A stretch of DNA of 64,000 nt from Parapedobacter koreensis (GTDB taxonomy: Bacteria > Bacteroidota > Bacteroidia > Sphingobacteriales > Sphingobacteriaceae). Position numbers and translations under genes: made by a program. The notes under the pieces were generated by a model. The model was given only the letters and a program-made list of their open reading frames with translations. It did not search any database and had not been told where the DNA came from. This document shows positions 7,836 to 16,536 of the stretch, piece by piece. Location: the NCBI RefSeq assembly GCF_900109365.1, contig NZ_FNZR01000012.1, positions 1 to 64,000 on the forward strand, in the 5' to 3' direction. The first letter of the stretch is position 1. The number at the start of each line of letters is the position of its first letter.

Positions 7836-8629
7836 AGGTGAAGCCCTAAAAGCGTAAGGTACTGATGCTGTTCCAATTGCAACGTTTGAGGAATGGCAAT
7901 TCCCGTAAGCTGCCCGCAATCCGCAAACACTACTTGATCGCTATATTTCGCTACCCGTCGATGAAACTCGCCGTCGGCTGCAATATTACCGGACAAGCAG
8001 CATAGGGGACGTTTGTCTATTAAACCACCATTTGTCAATATAGCCAGCAAATAATAATTAAAATCATCCGGGTTGAAAACCTCGAAATCATTACCATAAA
8101 CAAACCTGCCGGAATCAAGGATAGCGATACTGACGGAAGAAGCTTGCTTGTTGATGATCACCAACGGACCTGGTGCTTGCATGGTATAGCCAGCCATGGC
8201 TACCAATAATGGCTGGACAAGTGGATAAATGCTTAGATTTGGGAAACGTGTGGTAAAACGTTCCAAACCCATTCGGCCGACTTGATGGAGAAGCGTTATA
8301 CCAAGTGCAGGTAGGTCTGACACCGAAGTAGCCGTAAGTCCATCGTCAGGCAAGTAGCGGCGATAAGTCTGAAGCAGGCTTTCATCGAACACTTCGGCTG
8401 GGACAAATGAGTAAGCGCCGTCGGCGATAGCCAGCTTTACCGCTCCAAAATCGAGTTCCAGGATATCCAATACATCCTGCCTGGCATCGGCCGGATCGTA
8501 AGCAGTAATGAAGCTCAAATGCCGATCGTTGTCCAACACAGCAAGAGCGTGTTCATCGCGGCTTATCCTTGCCAATAAGGTATAATCGCCGGCACGGTGC
8601 CGGTCAAAATCTTCGGAAGTATATGTCAT
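7826..8629 (-). CDS. DUF3822 family protein
   Basis: About 267 residues from the ATG at 8629 (MTYTSEDFDRHRAGDYTLLA). I recognise the family DUF3822, which in Bacteroidota sits next to rsmD and has no assigned function. The early LLARISRDEHALAVLDN and later GPLVIINKQASSVSIAILDSG segments recall actin/Hsp70-type ATPase folds; this resemblance is by eye and not proof. Its overlap with rsmD suggests a role near ribosome maturation or RNA modification (inference). A well-formed promoter lies immediately upstream, back to back with that of the divergent helicase gene. Confidence 0.8.
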   Translation of the reverse strand: MTYTSEDFDRHRAGDYTLLARISRDEHALAVLDNDRHLSFITAYDPADARQDVLDILELDFGAVKLAIADGAYSFVPAEVFDESLLQTYRRYLPDDGLTATSVSDLPALGITLLHQVGRMGLERFTTRFPNLSIYPLVQPLLVAMAGYTMQAPGPLVIINKQASSVSIAILDSGRFVYGNDFEVFNPDDFNYYLLAILTNGGLIDKRPLCCLSGNIAADGEFHRRVAKYSDQVVFADCGQLTGIAIPQTLQLEQHQYLTLLGLHLCG

Positions 8630-8648
8630 CGCCGTTCGTTTATCGTGA

Positions 8649-8680
8649 CAAACATACTTAGATAAATCATTTTGAACAAA
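8649..8680 (-). promoter_or_regulatory. Promoter of the DUF3822-rsmD operon
   Basis: On the minus strand TTTG (8680-8677), a 20-base spacer and TATGTTTG (8656-8649) form a full consensus promoter. It ends 19 bases before the DUF3822 ATG. Confidence 0.7.
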
Positions 8681-8688
8681 CTTTTGGG

Positions 8689-8696
8689 TACCTTTG
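8689..8696 (+). promoter_or_regulatory. -7 promoter box at the start of the helicase gene
   Basis: TACCTTTG is a perfect -7 box that overlaps a possible TTG start and ends three bases before a GTG at 8700. A TTTG at 8671-8674 is only 14 bases upstream, a short spacer. Confidence 0.55.
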
Positions 8697-8699
8697 GCG

Positions 8700-10127
8700 G
8701 TGCAGATTGCTGAATTGATTTCCAGCCGTTTCCCCTTACAGCCTACCGGGCAGCAGTACGAAGCGTTCAAAAGGCTGGCCTCCTTTTTGGGACAAGCCAG
8801 CGATGACACCTGTTTTGTCCTTAGGGGCTATGCGGGTACGGGCAAGACCACCATCATCAGTACATTGGTGAATGTGCTCCCTGCACTGCATATGCGTGCC
8901 GTGCTGCTGGCCCCTACTGGCCGGGCCGCGAAGGTGATGAGCAGCTATTCCGGCAAAAAGGCGTCTACGATACACAAAAAGATTTACCGCAAAAAAGTGG
9001 CCTTGTCTCCCGACATGGCTTTCGGTTTGGCAAACAACCCACATACGGATACGCTCTTTATCGTGGATGAAGCGTCGATGATATCCAATGAGCGGTTTTC
9101 CTTCAATGGCAAAAGCCTATTGGAAGATCTGGTAGCATATGTCCATGCTGGTGAAAACTGCCGACTGATGTTCGTCGGGGACACGGCCCAGCTTCCACCC
9201 GTTGGCTTACTGCAAAGTCCGGCATTGGATGCGCAATGGCTCGCCGGAGCTTTCGGCATGCGGGTCTTGGCATACGAACTCACCGAAGTCGTACGGCAGG
9301 AAAAACATTCAGGTATCCTCTACAATGCAACGGCTATACGTCAGCAAATCCAATCTGCTGATGGCCAGGAGCCAACCATAGCATTTCCGCACATCCGGGT
9401 AAGCGGATACACCGATATCTACCGTATGACTGGTGAACGGCTCCTGGACGGGCTGCACTATGCTTATGATAAATATGGACTGGAAAACACCATGGTCATT
9501 TGCCGATCCAATAAAAGTGCTAACCTGTACAACCAACATATACGCAACCGCATACTGTTTAGGGACGAAGAGCTTACGGGCGGCGACTACATCATGGTGG
9601 TACGCAACAATTATTATTGGCTTTCGGCTGATTCCAACCGAACGGGCTTCATCGCCAACGGCGACATGGCGCAGGTACGCCGGGTAAGGAACGTCCATGA
9701 ACAGCATGGTTTCCGTTTTGCAGACATAAGTTTGGCGTTTATCGACACCGACGAAATCGAACCCGTCGATTGCAGGGTCATGCTGGATACATTGCACACG
9801 GATTCACCCAGCCTGCCGCCGGAGGATCAACAGCGCCTATTCGATGCCGTCATGACTGACTATGCAGACATTCCCGATAAAAAGGAGCGAATGGCGGCCC
9901 TGAAGGCCGATCCTTATTACAATGCCCTGCAAATTAAATTCGCGATGGCGATCACGTGCCATAAGGCCCAGGGCGGGCAATGGCAAGCCGTATTTGTAGA
10001 CCAGGGCTACCTGACTGATGAACGGCTTGACGTGGAATTCCTGCGGTGGCTATATACGGCGTGTACGCGTGCCACCAAGGAATTGTTTATGGTGAATTTT
10101 CACGAACGTTTTTTTAGTGGCCGATAA
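8700..10127 (+). CDS. RecD-like superfamily 1 DNA helicase
   Basis: About 475 residues. Walker A is GYAGTGKTTII, Walker B VDEASMIS, motif III FVGDTAQLPPVG, and the C-terminal UvrD_C_2 region has ITCHKAQGGQW. This is a RecD/AAA_30-type ATP-dependent 5'-3' helicase, standalone rather than part of RecBCD; a repair or replication-fork role is likely but unproven. No ATG lies near the conserved N-terminus. Candidates are TTG 8694, GTG 8700 and TTG 8715. I prefer GTG 8700 because it lies three bases after a -7 box, the spacing seen at several probable leaderless genes in this window. Confidence 0.9.
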   Translation: MQIAELISSRFPLQPTGQQYEAFKRLASFLGQASDDTCFVLRGYAGTGKTTIISTLVNVLPALHMRAVLLAPTGRAAKVMSSYSGKKASTIHKKIYRKKVALSPDMAFGLANNPHTDTLFIVDEASMISNERFSFNGKSLLEDLVAYVHAGENCRLMFVGDTAQLPPVGLLQSPALDAQWLAGAFGMRVLAYELTEVVRQEKHSGILYNATAIRQQIQSADGQEPTIAFPHIRVSGYTDIYRMTGERLLDGLHYAYDKYGLENTMVICRSNKSANLYNQHIRNRILFRDEELTGGDYIMVVRNNYYWLSADSNRTGFIANGDMAQVRRVRNVHEQHGFRFADISLAFIDTDEIEPVDCRVMLDTLHTDSPSLPPEDQQRLFDAVMTDYADIPDKKERMAALKADPYYNALQIKFAMAITCHKAQGGQWQAVFVDQGYLTDERLDVEFLRWLYTACTRATKELFMVNFHERFFSGR

Positions 10128-10233
10128 CCACCCATTGCAGCCGAACCTTCACAAAAATATTACAAGCCATTGTAAACAAAGCCGGTATCCATTTGTAGTT
10201 AAACCGTACACCAATCGTAACAACCGTCGTCAT

Positions 10234-11598
10234 ATGAAAGAGGAAAGCATTGGCCATGAAACATCAACATTCCAATATTCAGAACCCTCCGAAAACAAAA
10301 ATCCCCGGCCTTTAATCCGGATTGTTGATGCAATTGCTATTGTAGTCGGTATCGTGGTCGGTGCCGGGATTTTCCGCACACCGTCAATCGTTGCCGCCAA
10401 TACAGGCAGCCCGGAATTGTTCCTCGCGGTTTGGTTACTGGGAGGATTGGTTTCGCTTATCGGCGCGCTGTGTTATGCGGAGTTGAGTACTACGTTTCCG
10501 AACACAGGGGGTGATTATCATTTCTTGATGCGGGCGTTCGGCAAACGTTTTGCTTTTTTGTTTGCCTGGGCCAGGCTAAGTATTATCCAAACAGGATCCA
10601 TCGCGTTGCTTGCTTATATCATTGGTGATTATCTTTCTCAGCTCTACTCAATTGGTACTTACTCATCGGCATTTTTCGCGGCAGTGGTGGTGATAACCCT
10701 CACCGCCATCAATATGCTGGGGGTGCGTTTTGGTACGGGCACGCAGAAACTATTGTTCGCTTTTGAATTTATTGGTACGTTATGCGTGGTTGTCGTGGGT
10801 TTTTTCATCAACCCCGCCCCTAGTGCGCTGTCGACATTGCCACTTGCTTCATTGGACAATCCTTCGGCAATCGGTCTTGCCATGGTATTCGTGCTCCTTA
10901 CATTCGGCGGATGGAATGAGGCGGGATACATTTCTGCCGAATTGAAAGCAGGAAGCCGGAAAATGGTTCCGGTGCTGGTCGTCAGTATTTTAATCACCAC
11001 GGTGCTTTATTTGTTGGTCAATTGGGCTTTTCTACATGCGCTCGGCATTGAGCGGATAGCTGCATCTGAAGCTGTAGGCATCGATCTCATGCGCGTAACG
11101 CTGGGTGAACCGGGGGTATTCCTTATTGGTATATTGGTGGTGATGGCTACCCTTACCTCAATCAATGCCACCATTTTTACCGGTGCGCGCACCAATTATG
11201 CGCTTGGCCGGGATTTTACTGTGTTTGCCCGGTTGGGCAAGTGGAACCTTAAAACGTCATCGCCGATAAATGCCCTGCTACTACAGGGGATCATTGCCTT
11301 GGCACTGATCATACTGGGTGCGTTCACTCGAGATGGTTTTCAGTCAATGGTGGATTTCACCGCGCCGGTATTCTGGTTTTTTTTCCTTGCTACAGGTATT
11401 GCCTTATTCGTTTTGCGGACGAAAGAAGCTGGTATTGCCCGTCCATTTAGGGTACCGTTGTATCCGGTGACCCCACTGATATTCTGTGGATCGTGCGCTT
11501 ATTTGTTGTATTCCAGCTTGGCATATACCGGTATCGGTGCCTTGGTCGGTGTAGCTGTACTATCGCTGGGCACACTATTTTTCTTCGTGGTTCGGTGA
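10234..11598 (+). CDS. APC-family amino acid permease
   Basis: About 454 residues from ATG 10234 with roughly twelve membrane segments. The first segment has the APC substrate-binding motif GIVVGAGIFRTPS, and segment 3 begins YAELSTTFPNTGGDYHF, as in LAT/cationic-type transporters. It imports amino acids or exchanges them across the inner membrane; specificity is unknown. The frame is open 39 codons further upstream, but those residues are not membrane-like and precede the conserved start. It is the first of three unrelated-looking APC permeases within 10 kb, alongside a secreted dipeptidyl peptidase, which suggests amino-acid scavenging. Confidence 0.88.
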   Translation: MKEESIGHETSTFQYSEPSENKNPRPLIRIVDAIAIVVGIVVGAGIFRTPSIVAANTGSPELFLAVWLLGGLVSLIGALCYAELSTTFPNTGGDYHFLMRAFGKRFAFLFAWARLSIIQTGSIALLAYIIGDYLSQLYSIGTYSSAFFAAVVVITLTAINMLGVRFGTGTQKLLFAFEFIGTLCVVVVGFFINPAPSALSTLPLASLDNPSAIGLAMVFVLLTFGGWNEAGYISAELKAGSRKMVPVLVVSILITTVLYLLVNWAFLHALGIERIAASEAVGIDLMRVTLGEPGVFLIGILVVMATLTSINATIFTGARTNYALGRDFTVFARLGKWNLKTSSPINALLLQGIIALALIILGAFTRDGFQSMVDFTAPVFWFFFLATGIALFVLRTKEAGIARPFRVPLYPVTPLIFCGSCAYLLYSSLAYTGIGALVGVAVLSLGTLFFFVVR

Positions 11599-11662
11599 TT
11601 GCCAATGGAAAGGAATATGTTTGATAGCCTGTTTATTAATTAATTTAAGTATAACACTAAAA

Positions 11663-12199
11663 ATGAACATGATGAGCACATTAAAAAATTGGTTGGTTGT
11701 CTTGTTTGTTGCTGCATGCACAGGTGTGTATGCCCAACAACCGGATCTGGATGTACCGTATGTACCTACGAAACAAGAGACTGTGGAAGAGATGTTGAAA
11801 CTAGCCGGTGTCAAACCTGGTGATGTGGTGTATGATTTGGGATGTGGTGACGGGCGGATAGTTATTACGGCGGCTCAGAAGTTTGGTGCCACAGGGGTTG
11901 GTGTCGATCTCAATCCGCAACGCATTAAAGAGGCGAATGCAAATGCACAGGCTGCAGGTGTTGCAGACAAAGTCAGGTTTGTAGAAGGGAACCTGTTTGA
12001 ATTTGATTTCAGCCAAGCAAATGTCGTGACGATGTACCTGCTTCCGTCTGTCAATCTGAAGCTAAGGCCAAAACTGCAAAAAGAACTCAAGCCCGGAAGC
12101 CGTATTGTATCGCACGATTTTGACATGGGTGATTGGCAAGCGGAGAAAACGATAGAAGTGGGCAATGACACCATTTACCTATGGACAATAGGTAACTGA
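11663..12199 (+). CDS. Exported class I SAM-dependent methyltransferase
   Basis: A 178-residue protein with an N-terminal hydrophobic signal (WLVVLFVAACTGVYAQQ) and then a small Rossmann methyltransferase domain. VYDLGCGDGRIVI is the SAM-binding motif I, followed by GVGVDLNPQRI and the family-typical MYLLPSVNLKLRP and SHDFDMGDW segments. This compact family with a leader peptide is widespread; its substrate is unknown. A signal peptide on a SAM-dependent enzyme is odd because SAM is cytoplasmic, so it may remain membrane-tethered or the leader may have another use. The gene lies 64 bases after the permease and ends at a terminator. Confidence 0.85.
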   Translation: MNMMSTLKNWLVVLFVAACTGVYAQQPDLDVPYVPTKQETVEEMLKLAGVKPGDVVYDLGCGDGRIVITAAQKFGATGVGVDLNPQRIKEANANAQAAGVADKVRFVEGNLFEFDFSQANVVTMYLLPSVNLKLRPKLQKELKPGSRIVSHDFDMGDWQAEKTIEVGNDTIYLWTIGN

Positions 12200-12218
12200 G
12201 CCTTAAAAATCATTACAC

Positions 12219-12266
12219 GACGCGGATTGGACGATTCTTGTTTTGTCTGATCCGTGTCCTTTTTTT
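12219..12266 (+). terminator. Terminator after the methyltransferase gene
   Basis: GACGCGGAT (12219-12227) pairs with ATCCGTGTC (12250-12258), one G-T wobble, followed by seven or more T. The loop is about 22 bases and may hold a small inner hairpin. Confidence 0.7.
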
Positions 12267-12391
12267 AATTTTTCAGTAATGTTGTTCGATGTTTCTGTAT
12301 TAACGTGAATATTACAATCCTAAATCTAAAGATATCAATCAAAAACTGATAATTTGCACCCGCAAATAATATCATATTTTCCTTAAACGTT

Positions 12392-14881
12392 ATGTATAAA
12401 AAATACAACTTGATTTTTTTCATGTTTCTGGTAGTAAACATGGGAATTGCACAGGACAACCTTGAACAAACAAAGGCAAACTACCAACTTGCCGCCCGGT
12501 TTTCTCCGGAAAAACTCAGACGCTTGATTTTTTCCACCTCAGTAAATCCCAATTGGTTGAAAAATACTAACCGGTTCTGGTATGTTTATGAGACACCAGC
12601 AGGCAAAAACTGGTACATCGTGGATCCGGCTGCCCGGAAGAAAGATTTTCTTTTTGACAACGCACAGCTCGCAGCGCAGCTGACGCGCATTGTCAAGGAT
12701 CCTTTTGACGCGCAACACATGGACATCCGCGACCTGAAATTTACCAATGATGAACGCCGCATCCGTTTCGAGATAAACAGTACCAAAGATACCTTAAAAA
12801 CCAAAGAAGAACGTGAGAAAAGCACCAACAAAACGGATTCTCTGAAAAAAAAGGTGTTTTATTTGGAATATGACCTTCAGACCCGTCAACTGGTAGAACT
12901 GGCTGATTCCCTGAAGCCCAAACCACATCTCGCCTGGGCATCCTTCTCTCCGGACACAGGTACCGTCATTTTCGCCAAAAATTACAACCTGTACTGGATG
13001 GATAGGGAAAATTATGAGAAAGCCCGGAAAGACGAGAAAGACAGCACCATTGTCGAACACCAATTTACTACGGATGGTATACAGTATTACGCATGGGGCG
13101 GGGATGATCGCAGTATCACTACCGGCGATGAAAAGAAAGATGAAGATGAGAAAAATCAACGCAAGCGCGCTGGCATCACTTGGTCGCCTGACGGACGCCA
13201 TTTCATCGTGATGCGCAAGGACAGCCGGAACATCAACCCGCTTTGGGTGATCAACAACGTGGGTGGTAAAAGGCCTACATTGGAAACCTATAAATACCAG
13301 ATGCCGGGCGAGACCGACAGTACGGAGCAGGAACTGCACATCTTTGACTTCGCTACCAAACAGCCACGCCGTATCAATGTCGCGGCATTCAAGAACCAAA
13401 CACTTGACGTATACACGAAGCCACAGCCCCGCAATAGCCGGCCGGACGATATCCGCATCAATACCTGGGCGGGAACTAACGAACGGTTTTTCTTCTCGCG
13501 GAGCAGCCGCGATCTCAAACGTGTCGACTTAGGCACCGTAGCCGTTGACGGAGCCGTAAAAGTGCTGGTGGAAGAACGTTCAAACACTTACTTGGATGTG
13601 CTGCAACCCGAATTGATTAATGACGGCCAGGAATTTGTCTTTTGGTCGGAACGCGATGGCTGGGGGCATTTCTACCTGTATGATGGCGAAGGTAAGCTCA
13701 AAAACCAAATCACATCCGGAGAATTTTACTGTTCGGAAATTGTTGGATTGGATGAAAAGACACGCACGCTGTATTTTGCAGCCAATGGCCGTGAAGCGAA
13801 TGAAGATCCATACTATCAGCATTTGTATAGCATCAGCCTAAGTGGCGCGGGAATGAAACTGCTCAACCCCGGCGATTTTGACCATCAATCCAATATGGAT
13901 GAAAACAGCCAGTTTTTTGTAGACAATTATTCTCGGGTGAATACAGCTCCCGTGTCGGCTTTGTATAACAGCGCCGGACAGGAAATCCTCGCATTGGAAA
14001 CGACTGATTTATCACAGTTGTTTGCTGCCGGATACAAATTTCCCGAACCCTTCAAGGTAAAGGCGGATGATGGCATCACCGATTTGTATGGGGTCATGTA
14101 TAAACCATTTGACTTCGACTCCACCAAGACCTATCCCATTATTGAATACGTGTATCCCGGTCCACAGACCGAATCAGTAAACAAGGCTTTCGGCCGCAGC
14201 ATGGACCGTATCGATCGCCTGGCTCAATTTGGCTTTGTGGTCATTACCGTGGGTAACCGTGGCGGGCATCCAGCTCGATCAAACTGGTACCATACCTATG
14301 GATATGGCAATTTGCGCGATTATGGGCTGGCCGACAAAAAAGCTGCTGCTGAGCAATTGGCCGACCGCCATCCATTCATCGACGTCAACCGGGTAGGCAT
14401 CACCGGGCACTCCGGCGGCGGCTTTATGTCTACAGCGGCCATGCTGGTGTATCCGGACTTTTTCAAAGTGGCCGTGTCTGGTGCGGGCAACCACGAAAAC
14501 AACATTTACAACCGGTGGTGGAGCGAACGGCACCACGGCGTAACTGAACGGGTATCGGCAAAGGGCGACACAACATTCTCCTATGCCATTGAGAAAAACC
14601 CCGAGCTGGCCAAGAACCTCAAGGGACGCTTGTTGCTGGCCACAGGAGATATTGACAATAACGTGCACCCCGCTAATACCATCCGCATGGCCGAGGCACT
14701 CATCAAAGCGAACAAACGTTTTGACTTCGTGCTAATGCCTGGCCAGCGCCACGGCTTTGGCGACATGACGGAATATTTTTTCTGGAAGATGGGGGATTAT
14801 TTCAGCAGGTACCTGCTGGGTAACTACCAGGATGAGGTGGATATCACGGAAATGAATAAGGAAGCCGCTCGACGGCGATAA
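12392..14881 (+). CDS. Secreted S9-family (DPP-IV-like) peptidase
   Basis: An 829-residue protein with a signal peptide (LIFFMFLVVNMGIAQ), a DPP-IV-type beta-propeller (about 90-540) and a C-terminal alpha/beta hydrolase. The nucleophile is Ser674 in GHSGGGF and the histidine His787 in RHGFGD. The acid loop reads GDIDNNVHP, where many relatives have DDNVH. Such enzymes cut dipeptides from peptide N-termini outside the cytoplasm. The propeller carries extra charged insertions (around 130-155 and 240-265, with KKDEDEKNQRKR), which make it longer than usual family members of about 720-750 residues. It is monocistronic, between two strong terminators, near amino-acid permeases. Confidence 0.93.
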   Translation: MYKKYNLIFFMFLVVNMGIAQDNLEQTKANYQLAARFSPEKLRRLIFSTSVNPNWLKNTNRFWYVYETPAGKNWYIVDPAARKKDFLFDNAQLAAQLTRIVKDPFDAQHMDIRDLKFTNDERRIRFEINSTKDTLKTKEEREKSTNKTDSLKKKVFYLEYDLQTRQLVELADSLKPKPHLAWASFSPDTGTVIFAKNYNLYWMDRENYEKARKDEKDSTIVEHQFTTDGIQYYAWGGDDRSITTGDEKKDEDEKNQRKRAGITWSPDGRHFIVMRKDSRNINPLWVINNVGGKRPTLETYKYQMPGETDSTEQELHIFDFATKQPRRINVAAFKNQTLDVYTKPQPRNSRPDDIRINTWAGTNERFFFSRSSRDLKRVDLGTVAVDGAVKVLVEERSNTYLDVLQPELINDGQEFVFWSERDGWGHFYLYDGEGKLKNQITSGEFYCSEIVGLDEKTRTLYFAANGREANEDPYYQHLYSISLSGAGMKLLNPGDFDHQSNMDENSQFFVDNYSRVNTAPVSALYNSAGQEILALETTDLSQLFAAGYKFPEPFKVKADDGITDLYGVMYKPFDFDSTKTYPIIEYVYPGPQTESVNKAFGRSMDRIDRLAQFGFVVITVGNRGGHPARSNWYHTYGYGNLRDYGLADKKAAAEQLADRHPFIDVNRVGITGHSGGGFMSTAAMLVYPDFFKVAVSGAGNHENNIYNRWWSERHHGVTERVSAKGDTTFSYAIEKNPELAKNLKGRLLLATGDIDNNVHPANTIRMAEALIKANKRFDFVLMPGQRHGFGDMTEYFFWKMGDYFSRYLLGNYQDEVDITEMNKEAARRR

Positions 14882-14896
14882 ACGGCATGACAAAAG

Positions 14897-14938
14897 GACG
14901 GGGTGTTATGCGGTTACGCATAACACCCCGTCTTTTTT
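14897..14938. terminator. Strong bidirectional terminator
   Basis: A perfect 16-base stem (14897-14912 with 14917-14932), loop GTTA, flanked by an A-rich 5' side and six T on the 3' side. It separates the convergent peptidase and permease genes. Confidence 0.9.
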
Positions 14939-14944
14939 AGTGAA

Positions 14945-16387
14945 TTAATCCAAAGCTTTCTCTCGGCGGTTCCACATAAAGAATACCGGAATGCCTAACA
15001 GCACGATAATTAATCCCGGCCAGGTGAAAGTAGGCTGGTAAATCAGCAATCCCACACATATCGTGAAGGCTGCCAGCACATATAGCGCTGGTAAAATAGG
15101 ATAGCCAAAAGCTTTATAGGGCCGCTCCGCATCGGGCAGTTTCCGCCGCAAAATGAATATCCCGATAATGGTGAGTGCATAAAAAATCAACACCACGAAA
15201 ATTACGTAGTTGAGCAGGTCGCCATACCGGCCAGTAAGGCAAAGAACCGAGGTCCAGATGCATTGTGCCCAAAGTCCCCAACCGGGCACTTCAAATTTAT
15301 TCAGTTCACCGGCCTGTTTGAAAAACAACCCATCCTGTGCCATGGTATAATATACCCGTGCACCGGCCAAAATCAATCCGTTGTTGCAGCCGAAGGTGGA
15401 AATCATAATCATCACGGCAATGACAAGCGTGCCCACTTGGCCAAAAATGGCCTGTGCGGCCACCACAGCCACACGGTCTGCGGGGGCATAGGCAATCTCT
15501 TCCATGGAGAGGGTAGCCAAATACATGAGATTGGCCGATACATAAATGATGGTCACAATCAGTGTCCCCAGGAAAAGGCTCAGCCCGATATTGCGTTTTG
15601 GATTACGGATCTCGCCCGCAATGAAGGTCACATTATTCCAAGCATCACTGGAAAACAGGGAACCTACCATGGCCGATACAATACCCGCAAAAAGCGCTGC
15701 CCCGCCTATGGACATGGCTGTGCCGCTATTGATGTCCCAGCGAACCGTGTCCCATGCCGTAGACCAGTTGGCATTCCATACTTCGGTATTGAATGCGGCC
15801 AGCAACCCGGCGACGATCAACCCACCCAATGAAACAAGTTTTACAATGGTGAATACGGTCTGGATGATCTTCCCGTTTTTCACCCCGCGCGAGTTGACCC
15901 ATGTGAGGATGACAATGGTCGCAATGGCAACCAACTGAGCCGCATTGATGCGTACGATACCCAGATCCCATAATATATTCTCATCACTGAGCGCGGGGAA
16001 AATATAGGCCGCAAATTTGGCAAACGCGACGCCTACAGCGGCAATGGTGCCCGCCTGGATGACCATAAACAACGACCATCCGTAGAGAAATGCGATAAGA
16101 CGGTTATAGGCTTCCCGAAGGTATACATATTGCCCCCCCGCTTTTGGGAACATGGCCGACAGCTCGCCATAACTAACGGCAGCTATGACGGTAACAATTC
16201 CCGTGAGCACCCAGATAAAAATAAGCCAGCCTGCACTTCCTACATTCCGTACAATATCCGAGCTTACAATAAAAATTCCAGAGCCAATCATCGATCCGGC
16301 TACCAACATCGTCGCGTCGAGCAGTCCCAGCTCACGCTTCATGTCATCCTGTTGTTCAGGTGTTGTGTTCATTAGGTTATTATCCAT
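14945..16387 (-). CDS. APC-family amino acid permease
   Basis: About 480 residues from ATG 16387 (MDNNLMNTTPEQQDD); ATG 16372 is also possible. Roughly twelve membrane segments, with the APC motif VAGSMIGSGIFIVSSD in segment 1 and SYGELSAMFPKAGGQYVYLRE in segments 2-3. It resembles LAT-type exchangers or serine/threonine-type permeases; substrate unknown. The open frame upstream is not conserved-looking, so I begin at the cytoplasmic N-terminus before segment 1. A minus-strand TTTG (16436-16433) and a one-mismatch -7 box TACTTTCG (16410-16403) lie upstream, back to back with the pyrophosphatase promoter. Confidence 0.88.
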   Translation of the reverse strand: MDNNLMNTTPEQQDDMKRELGLLDATMLVAGSMIGSGIFIVSSDIVRNVGSAGWLIFIWVLTGIVTVIAAVSYGELSAMFPKAGGQYVYLREAYNRLIAFLYGWSLFMVIQAGTIAAVGVAFAKFAAYIFPALSDENILWDLGIVRINAAQLVAIATIVILTWVNSRGVKNGKIIQTVFTIVKLVSLGGLIVAGLLAAFNTEVWNANWSTAWDTVRWDINSGTAMSIGGAALFAGIVSAMVGSLFSSDAWNNVTFIAGEIRNPKRNIGLSLFLGTLIVTIIYVSANLMYLATLSMEEIAYAPADRVAVVAAQAIFGQVGTLVIAVMIMISTFGCNNGLILAGARVYYTMAQDGLFFKQAGELNKFEVPGWGLWAQCIWTSVLCLTGRYGDLLNYVIFVVLIFYALTIIGIFILRRKLPDAERPYKAFGYPILPALYVLAAFTICVGLLIYQPTFTWPGLIIVLLGIPVFFMWNRREKALD

Positions 16388-16440
16388 AAAGATTAGTGGA
16401 TTCGAAAGTAGGCAAATATTTATTAATTCATGCAAATAAA

Positions 16441-16471
16441 TTTGATTATTACAATAAGCATCTTATTTTTG
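16441..16471 (+). promoter_or_regulatory. Promoter of hppA
   Basis: TTTG (16441-16444), a 19-base spacer and TATTTTTG (16464-16471) give a full consensus match. The predicted leader is about 60 bases. The TTTG is one arm of CAAATAAATTTG (16433-16444), whose other arm can serve the divergent permease. Confidence 0.75.
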
Positions 16472-16536
16472 GCGACTCTTTGTTGAAACCTATTTAACAA
16501 TGAAACGTTTTGTAAACAATTGAATCGGTTATAATA

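Noticed and set aside
12794-13399. A 201-codon minus-strand frame inside the DPP-IV-like gene
   Set aside because: It lies wholly within a conserved peptidase gene, with no promoter, no ribosome site and no family resemblance.
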